The notes: generated by a model not told the origin, from the letters alone. Positions 40,785 through 49,175 are shown, counted from the stretch's first letter. The stretch is 64,000 bases of DNA from Phycisphaerae bacterium (GCA_029260215.1 JAJDDQ010000066.1:62001-126000); one strand, 5' to 3'. A program made the numbers and translations.

Positions 40785-41527
40785 CACTCTGCCCGATCGG
40801 ATTCGGCGCGTTCAAGATCGGTCGCGACGCGGGCGGCAAGTTCGGGCATCGCTATGACGTGCCGGACGACGCAGCGGCTGATCGTTTGCTCAACAGCGTG
40901 CTCGATCTGGGCGTGACCTACGTGGATACGGCGCCGGCGTACGGGTTGAGCGAGGATCGGATCGGGCGGTTCATCGGGCATCGTCGGGATGAGTATGTGG
41001 TGAGCACCAAGGTCGGCGAGACGTTCGCCGGTGGTGAATCGACGCATGATTTTTCGGCGGCGGCGGTTCGCGGGAGTGTTGAGTCGAGCTTGCGCAATCT
41101 GAAGCGGGATGTGCTCGATATTGTTTTTGTGCATGCTCATCGTGATGACGCGCGCATTCTTGCGGAAACCGATGTGGCTGAGACGCTGGCTGGGCTTCGT
41201 GAACGGGGGCTTGTGCGGCATATCGGTTTTTCGGGGTATTCAGCCGAGGGATTTCGGTTGGCGCTTTCGTGGTCGGATGCGATCATGATCGAGTATCACG
41301 CGGACGATTGTTCGCTTCAGCCGGTTATTGCGGAGGCGGGCGAGCGGGGCGTGATGGTGGTGGTGAAGAAAGGGTTGGCCTGCGGGAAGCTCGACGCGGA
41401 GCGGGCTGTTCGGTTTGTGTTGTCGCATGAATCGGTTTCGAGCCTGGTCGTGGGCACGCTGAATGTGGATCATTTAGCTGCCAATCTTCGGGCGGCTGAA
41501 GCGGTGCGCGGGTGTTGGCGGAGCTGA
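40766..41527 (+). CDS. Aldo/keto reductase
   Basis: 253 residues from ATG 40766. TIM-barrel aldo/keto reductase with the catalytic tetrad visible: Asp54 and Tyr59 in YVDTAPAYG, Lys82 in VSTKVG, His123 in VFVHAHR. It is shorter than many family members (about 280-330), missing part of the C-terminal loops. Likely uses NADPH; substrate unknown. Last gene of the MEMO-lpxK-oxidoreductase-reductase run. Confidence 0.88.
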   Translation: MGDTGLTLCPIGFGAFKIGRDAGGKFGHRYDVPDDAAADRLLNSVLDLGVTYVDTAPAYGLSEDRIGRFIGHRRDEYVVSTKVGETFAGGESTHDFSAAAVRGSVESSLRNLKRDVLDIVFVHAHRDDARILAETDVAETLAGLRERGLVRHIGFSGYSAEGFRLALSWSDAIMIEYHADDCSLQPVIAEAGERGVMVVVKKGLACGKLDAERAVRFVLSHESVSSLVVGTLNVDHLAANLRAAEAVRGCWRS

Positions 41528-41632
41528 GTCGATGTGCGCGATGCGATTCGGTAACTGGTCAGCAATCTGCAATGGTGATGTTTCGGCTTGGAGGCGTGCT
41601 GGCTGAGAATGGTGTCGGATGGGTCTGGGGGC

Positions 41633-41658
41633 GTCCGCGCGGATTGAAGTCCGCGGCT
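41633..41658 (-). repeat. Palindromic repeat family A, copy 6 (reverse)
   Basis: GTCCGC then GCGGATTGAAGTCCGCGGCT; one base differs from copy 5. In the 330-base gap between the aldo/keto reductase and the GmhB-like gene. Confidence 0.83.
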
Positions 41659-41722
41659 CGTGGTGCGCTCTCGAAAACCGTGTGGAATGCGGACGAACGC
41701 GGTCCTTGAATGGATTGGCACT

Positions 41723-41743
41723 GCACACGGCCGACCTGTTACG
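41723..41743. repeat. Solitary end of the inverted-end element
   Basis: GCACACGGCCGACCTGTTAC plus G matches the right and left ends of 29933-30190 (20 of 21 to the left end reversed). No partner end is visible nearby. Confidence 0.6.
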
Positions 41744-41756
41744 AAAAATTTTTTGG

Positions 41757-41840
41757 GTTTGACTTTCCCAGGGCTAAAGCCGTGGGGCACCCAGCACCCA
41801 GCACTCAGTCTGTCGATTGAGTCGTGACAACGCACTGGTC
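41757..41840 (+). repeat. Dispersed hairpin repeat family D, composite copy
   Basis: GACTTTCCCAGGGCTAAAGC and CGTGGGGCACCC, followed by a second hairpin near GATTGAGTCGTGAC and GCACTGGT. The same two-part layout recurs at 47200-47272, so the whole unit moved together. It ends just before the GmhB-like gene, which argues for the later start of that gene. Confidence 0.7.
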
Positions 41841-41857
41841 GTGTGACGGATTTTGGT

Positions 41858-42739
41858 ATGGTTGCGGGTTCGCCGGTGGTGTTTTTGGATCGTGATGACA
41901 CGCTGGTCGTGGATTCGGGCTACATCGATCACCCGGACAAGGTGCAACTGGTCTCGCGTGCGGCTGAGGCGGTGCGGCGGATCGGTCGGGCTGGGTTCAG
42001 GGTGGTGGTTGTGTCGAATCAGTCGGGCGTGGCCCGTGGGTACTTCGACGAAGCCCGTTTGAATGAAGTGAACGATCGCATGCGTACGTTGCTGTCGCGT
42101 GGCGGGGCTGAGCTGGACGGTATCTATTGCTGTCCGTTTCTGGACGGTCCGGAAGCGAAAGTGGAGGCTTACCGATGTGCGAGCGATTTGAGAAAACCGT
42201 TGCCGGGCATGTTGTTGCAGGCGGCGAAGGACTTGAATCTGGACCTTTCGCGCTCGTGGATGATCGGTGATTCCGCCCGCGATATCGAGGCGGGTCGATC
42301 GGCGGGTTGCAGGACGATTCTGATTCGGAACGGGCGGGCGGATGGTGCGGAGTCGGCGGCGACTTTGCCTGATTTCAGCACGCGTTCCATAATCGAGGCA
42401 GCTATGATCGTTGAACGCGAATCGGACGACGACGTTGTGGTGCGTGACGAGCCTTTGGGGGGGGAAGGTGCAGGTCGCGCGGGCGACGCGGAGCAAACGA
42501 AGCTCCTGGCGGAAATCCGCGATTTGCTGGATCGTCAACAGCGCGAGGCGATGCACGACGACTTTTCGATACGGCGGCTGGTCGGCACGCTGGTGCAAAT
42601 GCTGGCGCTGGTGGTGGCTGCCTGGGGCGTGTATGCGATGTTCTCCGGTCAGCCGGGCCACGCTTTGACGCGGTTTAGTTTGGCGGTGTTTCTGCAACTC
42701 GTGACGATCAGTATGAACTCCGGCGATCGGTCGGGGTAG
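41858..42739 (+). CDS. GmhB-like HAD phosphatase fused to a membrane tail
   Basis: 293 residues from ATG 41858; GTG 41843 would add five. Residues 1-165 are a HAD-IIIA phosphatase: motif I DRDDT (11-15, usually DRDGT), VVSNQSGVARGYF (51-63), LRKPLPGML (111-119) and GDSARDIEAGRSAGC (137-151), as in D,D-heptose 1,7-bisphosphate phosphatase of LPS heptose synthesis. The usual zinc cluster CPHHP with a later CxC is altered to CCPFLDGP and a single Cys107. Residues about 205-235 are acidic and helical, and two membrane segments (about 243-262 and 268-285) end the protein. The tail is not part of known GmhB. Confidence 0.85.
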   Translation: MVAGSPVVFLDRDDTLVVDSGYIDHPDKVQLVSRAAEAVRRIGRAGFRVVVVSNQSGVARGYFDEARLNEVNDRMRTLLSRGGAELDGIYCCPFLDGPEAKVEAYRCASDLRKPLPGMLLQAAKDLNLDLSRSWMIGDSARDIEAGRSAGCRTILIRNGRADGAESAATLPDFSTRSIIEAAMIVERESDDDVVVRDEPLGGEGAGRAGDAEQTKLLAEIRDLLDRQQREAMHDDFSIRRLVGTLVQMLALVVAAWGVYAMFSGQPGHALTRFSLAVFLQLVTISMNSGDRSG

Positions 42740-42801
42740 GCGGATGCGTGGCGGCGCATTCTCAACCCGGACGAGGTGGATTACGGTTTCGACTTAGGGA
42801 A

Positions 42802-42827
42802 GTCCGTGCGAACTGAAGTTCGCGTCT
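42802..42827 (-). repeat. Palindromic repeat family A, copy 7 (reverse)
   Basis: GTCCGTGCGAACTGAAGTTC then GCGTCT, the reverse of the copy 2 type (GAACTTCAGTTC core). In the 127 bases between convergent genes. Confidence 0.78.
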
Positions 42828-42866
42828 CGCTACACTTGGATCGGAATTGCTCCAACTGAAACCGTT

Positions 42867-44825
42867 CTACACAGCAAACCCCAAAAATTCATCCAACCAA
42901 TCATCCGTCTGAAGCACACTTCTTCGCTGGGCGAAGGCTTGGCGTTCGGCGCGGGTTTGGGCGCGGTCGAAAACCCACGTCTGGCCGGTTTCGTTGGCGG
43001 GGATGTTCTTGGCGATGCGCGTGAATCCTGATGCGTGACGCTGGATTAGCTCGTCCTCCAGGCTGACGTATGCCACGGCGCTGCCGGGGTCGCCTTGTCG
43101 GCCTGCACGCCCGTAGAGCTGGCGGTCGATGCGGCCGGCGGAATGTCGCTCGGTTGCGATGACGTGCAGGCCGCCCAACTCGCTCACCCCGCGGCCGAGT
43201 TTGATGTCCGTACCGCGACCAGCCATGTTGGTGGCGACGGTGATGGCGCCGCGTGCTCCGGCTTCGGCGATGATCTGTGCTTCCTCCGAGACGCGGACGG
43301 CGTTGAGAATGCGATGCGGCAGGTCTTCGACGGTCAGCCGGGCGCTGAGGTGTTCGCTGTCGCCGACGCTTCGCGTGCCGATGAGAATCGGCTGACCCGT
43401 CGCATGCACATCGCGAATTTCGTCCACGATGGCTGTCCACTTTGCGTCGGCGGTGGTGAAGCAGCGATCGGGCAGCTTGCGTCTTCGTATCGGGCGGTTG
43501 GTGGGGATGCGCACGACGGGCAGATTGTACACGCGCCAGAACTCCGCCCGACCCTCCACGCCGGTTCCGGTCAAACCCGCGAGTTTGCCGTACATGCGGA
43601 AAAAGCGTTGAAAACTGATGCGGGCGAATGTCGATTTCGGCGGATTGATGGTCAGTCGCTCCTTGGCTTCGACGGCTTGGTGCAGTCCGTCGCGCCAGGT
43701 TCGGTCGGGCATGAGTCTGCCTGTGGATTCGTCGACGATGACGATCTTGCCTTCCTGGATGACGTATTGCTGATCGCACAGAAACAACTCGCGTGCCTGA
43801 AGAGCCTGGTTGACAAGCTCCTCGCGACGGCGCGTCGATCGCCAGATGCCACCGAGCGGCACTGCATGTTTCGCCAACATCGCTCTGCCTGTTTCGTTGA
43901 GTTCGATATCGCGAAAGCGGTGGTTGACGCGGTAGTGTTCGCCGGCGTTCAGCTCGGTGGCCAGTTCTGCCGCCTGGGCGAAAGACTCGACTTGCTCGGC
44001 ATTGGGTGCGTCGCCGGAGATGATCAGTGGTGTTACCGCCTCGTCAAGCAGGACGGAATCGGCTTCGTCGATGATAGCGCAGTGCAGGCCTCGATGGGCG
44101 AGTTGGAGCGAGCGATTGCGTCGATCGACAATGTTGCCGACCAGCACGTCGGTGAGGCTGCGTCGCCGGCCGAGGATGAGGCTGTCGCGGAGAAAATCTG
44201 CGGCGGCTTCTTTGTTGGTGCAGTAGGTGACGTCGGCGAGGTAGGCCTGTCGTCGCTCGGGCGGGGGCGTGTCCTGCTTCACGCATGCGACACGCAGGCC
44301 GCTGAATGCGTAGATGCTCTTCATCCAATCCGCGTCGCGTTCAGCTAAATAGTCGTTGACCGTGATGACGTGGCATCCCCTGCCTCGCCAACCGGCTGCG
44401 ACGGCTGCGATGGCGGCCACCAGTGTTTTCCCTTCTCCGGTGGCCATCTCGATTACGCATCCCGCGTCGACCGCGAGCGCCCCGGCGACTTGCACGGCGA
44501 AAGCGCGTTGGCCTAGTTGGCGAAACGCGACCTCGCGAATGACGGCGAAGGCGCGGTCGATGTCTGCGGGTGTTTCTCGGCTGCGGCGGAACAGGGCGTG
44601 CAGGTCGTCGCACGCTTCGCGCAGGCGCGCGTCGGAGAGTGTGGTGAATTCGGACTCCGTCGCGACGATCCGCCCAGCGCGTTGGAGAAAGTGTGATCGA
44701 CGGCGGCGGATGCGCTGGGCGATGCCAAGCCCGCGCTCCCAGACCACGTCGAAGCCCTTGGCCAACGGACGCCGCTGGACGGGCTGGGAAAGCATGCGCC
44801 AGGTTAGACTCGGTACGGTGGTCAT
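42867..44825 (-). CDS. SecA paralogue, shortened
   Basis: 652 residues from ATG 44825, four bases after the stop of the upstream M50-HlyD gene; the longer open frame to 45026 runs inside that gene and is ignored. Walker A MATGEGKT at 127-134, VNDYLAERDA at 156-165, DEAD at 253-256, then NMAGRGTDI and YGRAGRQGDPG of the second motor domain. It stops just where canonical SecA begins its helical scaffold (LQTDDWLDEFLGFAV), so the scaffold's long part, helical wing and zinc-binding tail are missing; ordinary SecA is 800-900 residues. It is therefore a second, specialised SecA, presumably energising export of a particular substrate. Confidence 0.9.
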   Translation of the reverse strand: MTTVPSLTWRMLSQPVQRRPLAKGFDVVWERGLGIAQRIRRRRSHFLQRAGRIVATESEFTTLSDARLREACDDLHALFRRSRETPADIDRAFAVIREVAFRQLGQRAFAVQVAGALAVDAGCVIEMATGEGKTLVAAIAAVAAGWRGRGCHVITVNDYLAERDADWMKSIYAFSGLRVACVKQDTPPPERRQAYLADVTYCTNKEAAADFLRDSLILGRRRSLTDVLVGNIVDRRNRSLQLAHRGLHCAIIDEADSVLLDEAVTPLIISGDAPNAEQVESFAQAAELATELNAGEHYRVNHRFRDIELNETGRAMLAKHAVPLGGIWRSTRRREELVNQALQARELFLCDQQYVIQEGKIVIVDESTGRLMPDRTWRDGLHQAVEAKERLTINPPKSTFARISFQRFFRMYGKLAGLTGTGVEGRAEFWRVYNLPVVRIPTNRPIRRRKLPDRCFTTADAKWTAIVDEIRDVHATGQPILIGTRSVGDSEHLSARLTVEDLPHRILNAVRVSEEAQIIAEAGARGAITVATNMAGRGTDIKLGRGVSELGGLHVIATERHSAGRIDRQLYGRAGRQGDPGSAVAYVSLEDELIQRHASGFTRIAKNIPANETGQTWVFDRAQTRAERQAFAQRRSVLQTDDWLDEFLGFAV

Positions 44826-44829
44826 GGGG

Positions 44830-47001
44830 TTAAATCTTGAATCGCTGTTGGAAAAGTTGTGCGATTGCTCGCCACCATTGGTAGGCCAGCGGCTTGGGCG
44901 TGAGCGTGTGGCGGACGACGACACGCTGACCTGCGAAGAGTCGATCGAACGAGTCGGGCGTGATACGGATTTCGAAGAACGCTTCAACGGATTTTTGACC
45001 GCTGGGGTCGCTCGCTTCGATCTCAACGTTGCCCCCGGCGGCTAAACCGAGCGCAGCCGATGGAAGCTGTTCCTGTCCGGCGGGCAGTAATTCGGTGACT
45101 AAGCCCGGCACTTCGATATCAGGGCGCGTGCGCACGCGAATTTCAACCGTCGAGGATGCTTCGGTCATGAGCAAGGCCGCTTTGAACTGATCAGCCGTCG
45201 CGCGAATGATGAAGCCTTCAAGGTCCGCGACGGTGCCGACGGGTTGGCCTCTGCGGAAGTAGGCACTTTGGGATCGTTCGATGTCGGGCGCGATCCACGT
45301 TCCGTCAAACGGTGCTTTGATCGTGAGGTTGGCGAACTCGGTGCGCTTTCGGGCGATCTGCTCATCGAACGCGTCGCGCTGCTCGGTGAAAACCTGGGCG
45401 GAGGGTACGTCGCTGTCCCGAACGGCCCACCGCCTGCGCGTTTCGACACGCTCGCGGTCCTGTTCGAGCATGGCCAACTTGGCGCGAAGCTCGGCGCTGT
45501 CTGCCTCGATGAGTGAACCGTTTTTCGGATCAACGCGTTGACCGGACTCGGCAGCCGTTCGCACGAATCCGTCGGTCGCGACATGGATGACCGCGAGTCG
45601 CTGCGGCTCCACAATGCCGTCCGTACGCAAGTGGTCTGGAAAGGGGACCAAGCTGATGATGACGAACAATGCAATGGCTGTGCCGGTCGTTGAATAAATG
45701 GCCCGAGAGCGGACGCGACTGAGTTCCGCGTTGTTGGCCAGGTAGCGGATGAGTTTTCCGATGGGCATGACGACCCAGGTGACAAACGCGACCACAGCCA
45801 GGATGGCCCCCACGAAGAAGAGCTTGTCCGCGACGAACAGCAGGATGAAAATCGAAATCATCGTGCGGTAAATTGTGGACGCGATCGCGTAGACGAACAG
45901 CCAGAGTCGCTCGCCGCGCACGACCGGGCTGATGACGTTTCGCGCTCCCCACACATAACGCTTGATGAGAAAATACAGGTAATCGCGGCTGCGCTGGGCG
46001 AGGTTGGGTATTTCGAGCAGATCGGAAAGAATGTAGTAGCCGTCGTAGCGCAGCAGCGGGTTGCCGTTGAACATGAGCGTGGACACGCCGGCGACGAACA
46101 TGACATTGTACGCCAACGTGTGCGTGAGCGTGGACTCGGACGTATTCGCCCAGACGACAGCGGCCAGTCCCGCGACGGCGAATTCCACGATCATCCCGCC
46201 CGACGCGACCATCGCCCGCTGCCACTTGCTGCGGAATACCCACGAACTTGACGCATCGACGTAGGGGATGGGCGTGAACACCAGCAGCATGATGCCCATC
46301 TCGTGTACTTCGCCGCCCGCACCGTTCAGCACGCCGAAACGCTTGCAGCAAAATCCGTGGCCGAATTCGTGAAGCAGCTTTGTGGCGACGAAACAGACAT
46401 AAAGCCAGGGAATGTTTTCGCGACTGAGCACGCCGGAACTGCGGTCAACAAGCTCCTCCTCAAGCCCAGCCAGTTGAAACAGACCGGCGAACAGGATGAC
46501 GCCGATGACGATCGCGCCAGGCCAGGAGAAAATCAGGCCGAAGATTCCGACCCAGCGGTTGAGAAAATGATCCGGGTCGAACAGTGGAATGCGAATAAAC
46601 AGCAGGTTGGAGAACATGCCCCGCAGTTCCCGCTGCACACGCTGAGTGTATCGGCGGAATAGCGATTCCGTATCGCCGGGCAATTCACCATGCAGCATAT
46701 TCGACGCATACAGTTGGCCCAACAGGCGAATGACTTCGCTTTGCGTCGGAGCGTCGTCGCCCTGCATCTCGTTACAGATTTGCCAGGCCTCCGCCACCGT
46801 GCGTCGCCCATCCAGCAGGCCGATGAACCCATAGCCCGCTGCATTGAGCCGGTAGAATGCGTTGCTCGACGCATCCTGCGCGACATACCACGTCTGCCCG
46901 CGAAATTGCTGGCGATGAATCTGCACAGTGGTAGCCGGTCGCAGATGCAGATCGGCGACCTTGTACCACGATTCACTGAATGTCGGTCTCGCAACGGGCA
47001 T
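44830..47001 (-). CDS. PqqD-like / M50 metalloprotease / HlyD fusion membrane protein
   Basis: 723 residues. Residues about 18-105 have a PqqD-like (RiPP recognition element) layout: YRLNAAGYGFIGLLDGRRTV at 50-69. Membrane segments start at about 151. Site-2-protease zinc motif HEFGH at 211-215, with a third-ligand candidate Asp320 in NPLLRYDG. After six to eight membrane segments, residues about 480-700 resemble an HlyD adaptor (coiled coil 495-545, IKAPFDGTWIAP, then a beta barrel). Predicted inner-membrane protease-exporter adaptor. Upstream of the secA-like gene on one transcript; 275 bases of repeats separate it from the GAF-HlyD gene. Confidence 0.87.
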   Translation of the reverse strand: MPVARPTFSESWYKVADLHLRPATTVQIHRQQFRGQTWYVAQDASSNAFYRLNAAGYGFIGLLDGRRTVAEAWQICNEMQGDDAPTQSEVIRLLGQLYASNMLHGELPGDTESLFRRYTQRVQRELRGMFSNLLFIRIPLFDPDHFLNRWVGIFGLIFSWPGAIVIGVILFAGLFQLAGLEEELVDRSSGVLSRENIPWLYVCFVATKLLHEFGHGFCCKRFGVLNGAGGEVHEMGIMLLVFTPIPYVDASSSWVFRSKWQRAMVASGGMIVEFAVAGLAAVVWANTSESTLTHTLAYNVMFVAGVSTLMFNGNPLLRYDGYYILSDLLEIPNLAQRSRDYLYFLIKRYVWGARNVISPVVRGERLWLFVYAIASTIYRTMISIFILLFVADKLFFVGAILAVVAFVTWVVMPIGKLIRYLANNAELSRVRSRAIYSTTGTAIALFVIISLVPFPDHLRTDGIVEPQRLAVIHVATDGFVRTAAESGQRVDPKNGSLIEADSAELRAKLAMLEQDRERVETRRRWAVRDSDVPSAQVFTEQRDAFDEQIARKRTEFANLTIKAPFDGTWIAPDIERSQSAYFRRGQPVGTVADLEGFIIRATADQFKAALLMTEASSTVEIRVRTRPDIEVPGLVTELLPAGQEQLPSAALGLAAGGNVEIEASDPSGQKSVEAFFEIRITPDSFDRLFAGQRVVVRHTLTPKPLAYQWWRAIAQLFQQRFKI

Positions 47002-47029
47002 TGTATATCGAGTCTACTCGCAAGGAGTC

Positions 47030-47067
47030 CTTATCAGAGCCGCGTCCGTAAGGAAGCGGGGAATAAG
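47030..47067 (+). repeat. Dispersed repeat family B, copy with CTTAT/ATAAG ends
   Basis: CTTATCAGAGCCGCGTCCGT then AAGGAAGCGGGGAATAAG; short inverted ends. Lies just upstream of the M50-HlyD start. Confidence 0.75.
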
Positions 47068-47153
47068 AGTTTCGCCAATCTTGCTAATATCGCATTCTCA
47101 GCAAGGCGCACTCATCAATGCTCCAGTGCTTTGTCAAGCCTAAAACAATGGAT

Positions 47154-47187
47154 GGGTGCCCCACCTCTTCAGAGGTGGGGAGTCGAA
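47154..47187 (-). repeat. Dispersed hairpin repeat family D, reverse copy
   Basis: GGGTGCCCCACCTCTTCAGA then GGTGGGGAGTCGAA; hairpin CCCCACCTCT / AGAGGTGGGG. Faces the copy at 47200, so the two form a larger inverted pair. Confidence 0.78.
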
Positions 47188-47199
47188 TAGTCCTTCAGA

Positions 47200-47272
47200 T
47201 TCGACTTCCCCACGACTAAAGCCGCGGTGCACGCAACTCATCAATTGAGTTGTGACTATGCACTGGTGGAAC
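47200..47272 (+). repeat. Dispersed hairpin repeat family D, second composite copy
   Basis: TCGACTTCCCCACGACTAAAGCCG (24 bases at 47200) continuing with GTGCACGC, then hairpin CAACTCAT / ATTGAGTTG and GTGACTATGCACTGGT, parallel to 41757-41840. Ends five bases from the stop of the GAF-HlyD gene. Confidence 0.68.
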
Positions 47273-47276
47273 GTTC

Positions 47277-49139
47277 TCAAATCCACAGCTTCATACGAAC
47301 CCAGTTCACCAGTTCCCGCGTCCATATCCACGCATAGCTTCTCTGGTCGATGTCGATCTTGGCCACGCCTGCCATGCCCGGTCGAAGCCATGCGCGGGTT
47401 TCCTGCAAGCGGGCGAACACTCTGAAGACGTTGCGACCTTCGACAATCTCCGCCATCGGGTTGATGCGTTCGACGACGAAGGGAATCTTGTCACCGGGGA
47501 AGGAGGCCGTCGCGAGCAGGCCGGTTTGCCCGGTTTGCACGTCGGCGATCTGGTCTTCGGGGATGGCCAACTCCGCACGCAGGGCGTCGAGCGGAGCCAC
47601 TTCAAACAGAATGTCGCCGGTCGCGAACGGCGCACCGAGTTGTCTCTCCAGATCACCCGCGACGACGATGCCGCTGATGGTCGGGCGGATGTCCGCCTGA
47701 GAAATCTTGTATTCCACGAGATCGATCTGGGCGCGAACCTTGGCAGCCTCGGCCTCAGCCACCTGCGCTTCTGCTTGTTCACCCTGACGCCGCGCGAGGG
47801 CTGCGCGTTTCAGGTTGGAGGCTTCGTCTGCGCGATACGATGCGAGTTGCAGTCGCAGTTCCGACGTATCAATTGTTGCGAGCAGGGTTTGGTTTCCCTC
47901 GACCGTTTCGCCGATCTTGGCTGTTACGGTTTCGAGGTATCCGTCGAACGGTGCCGGCACGATTTGGCGGACCGTCGGCTGGATTTCGAAGGACGCCTCC
48001 GCGCGGTATGTGCCCTGGGCGAACGTGACGAACAATCCGCCAGCCAGAATCCCCAGGGCGGCGGCTTTGATCCACGTGTGCGTCGGCCCAACAGCCTTGG
48101 CGATGCCCTTGCGGAGCCACTTCGCCAAGCGAGCGCCGAACCAGCGATCATTGTCATGCAATTCGAGCAACCGGGGGCCGCATAGATCGCAGGTCAGACG
48201 CAGGACGTTGAGCTCGTGGGCGTCGAACGATTCGTCTAGCGGGCGGTCGAGCGTCAGCACCGCGCGCACTTGGCCGTCCTTGCGAATCGGCATGCTGCAC
48301 ACGGTCAGCGGGCCGTGACGTCCGGTGTAGTGTTCGGCTGCGCGTGCGATGCAGGGAGCGTCTTCGAGCGGCGGATGCACGACCTCGATGTCCTGGTCGA
48401 GACACTCTTCCATGACGGATTCGATCGTCTGGACGAGCTCCATCTTGCGGTCGAATTTTTCCGTGTGGCTCATCGCATGCATGACAACATAGCGGCCGGT
48501 AAGAAAGCCGACCGACGCCCGCTGTGCATGCCATCGGGAGGCGGTCTCATTGCAGAAGCTCATGGCTGCGCTGACGAAGCGGTCTGCCCGATTGACGGCA
48601 GCCACCATCTCCAGCGCGACCTGCAATTGACGCAGATCGTCGTCGCGACCTTGCAGGGTCAGGCGCATCTCGTAGAGGCTGAGCAATTGAATGGAAAGTT
48701 CGAGTCGCTCGCGCCGGGAATCTATGTCGTCGCGATTGTGAGTGGCTAGCACAAATGCCGCCGCCCCGCGCACGCCCGACCGACCACGGATGGGAATCAG
48801 CAGGACATGGTGCGCCGGTCGCTGGCCGTAGAGTTCCTCAGCCGTTCTCAGCGGAATGAGGCTTGTCTTTTGCGATGAGATTGTGTTCGGCAGCGCTTCA
48901 GCCGCCACCGCAAGCCAGACCGGTGAGGGGCTTCCTGCCTCAGGCTGGGGGTGGACGGCGATGACATCCGGTTGGCCTTGGGGGGTGCTGCGGAAGACCG
49001 CCCCGCCGTCGGCGTCGGCGAACGAACACTGAGCCGCGAGCAGCCTGATGAGGAATTCCTCCGGCTGCCCTTCAAACTCGATAAGATGTTCGAGCAGTGC
49101 CACCCTTGCGGCATGTTCGGATTGAGCGGCTTCTACCAC
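47277..49139 (-). CDS. GAF-domain HlyD membrane-fusion protein
   Basis: 620 residues from GTG 49139; the frame upstream is closed by the DUF3467 stop. Residues 15-160 and 170-325 look like two GAF domains (second: CNETASRWHAQRASVGFLTG, then LTVCSMPIRKDGQVRAVLTL). A membrane segment at about 356-374 leads to an HlyD part: VPAPFDGYLETVTAKIGETV, a short Ala/Glu coiled coil (425-465) and a beta barrel with LGAPFATGDILFEVA. GAF modules on a membrane-fusion protein suggest a cytoplasmic ligand controls the exporter (inference). Downstream of the DUF3467 gene. Confidence 0.87.
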   Translation of the reverse strand: MVEAAQSEHAARVALLEHLIEFEGQPEEFLIRLLAAQCSFADADGGAVFRSTPQGQPDVIAVHPQPEAGSPSPVWLAVAAEALPNTISSQKTSLIPLRTAEELYGQRPAHHVLLIPIRGRSGVRGAAAFVLATHNRDDIDSRRERLELSIQLLSLYEMRLTLQGRDDDLRQLQVALEMVAAVNRADRFVSAAMSFCNETASRWHAQRASVGFLTGRYVVMHAMSHTEKFDRKMELVQTIESVMEECLDQDIEVVHPPLEDAPCIARAAEHYTGRHGPLTVCSMPIRKDGQVRAVLTLDRPLDESFDAHELNVLRLTCDLCGPRLLELHDNDRWFGARLAKWLRKGIAKAVGPTHTWIKAAALGILAGGLFVTFAQGTYRAEASFEIQPTVRQIVPAPFDGYLETVTAKIGETVEGNQTLLATIDTSELRLQLASYRADEASNLKRAALARRQGEQAEAQVAEAEAAKVRAQIDLVEYKISQADIRPTISGIVVAGDLERQLGAPFATGDILFEVAPLDALRAELAIPEDQIADVQTGQTGLLATASFPGDKIPFVVERINPMAEIVEGRNVFRVFARLQETRAWLRPGMAGVAKIDIDQRSYAWIWTRELVNWVRMKLWI

Positions 49140-49175
49140 GCTTGTCGAGTATCCGTTCCTGGTTAATGGCGTCCT

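Noticed and set aside
43095-44348. Plus-strand open frame of 417 codons
   Set aside because: Antisense to the SecA-like gene, whose DEAD and Walker motifs are on the minus strand.
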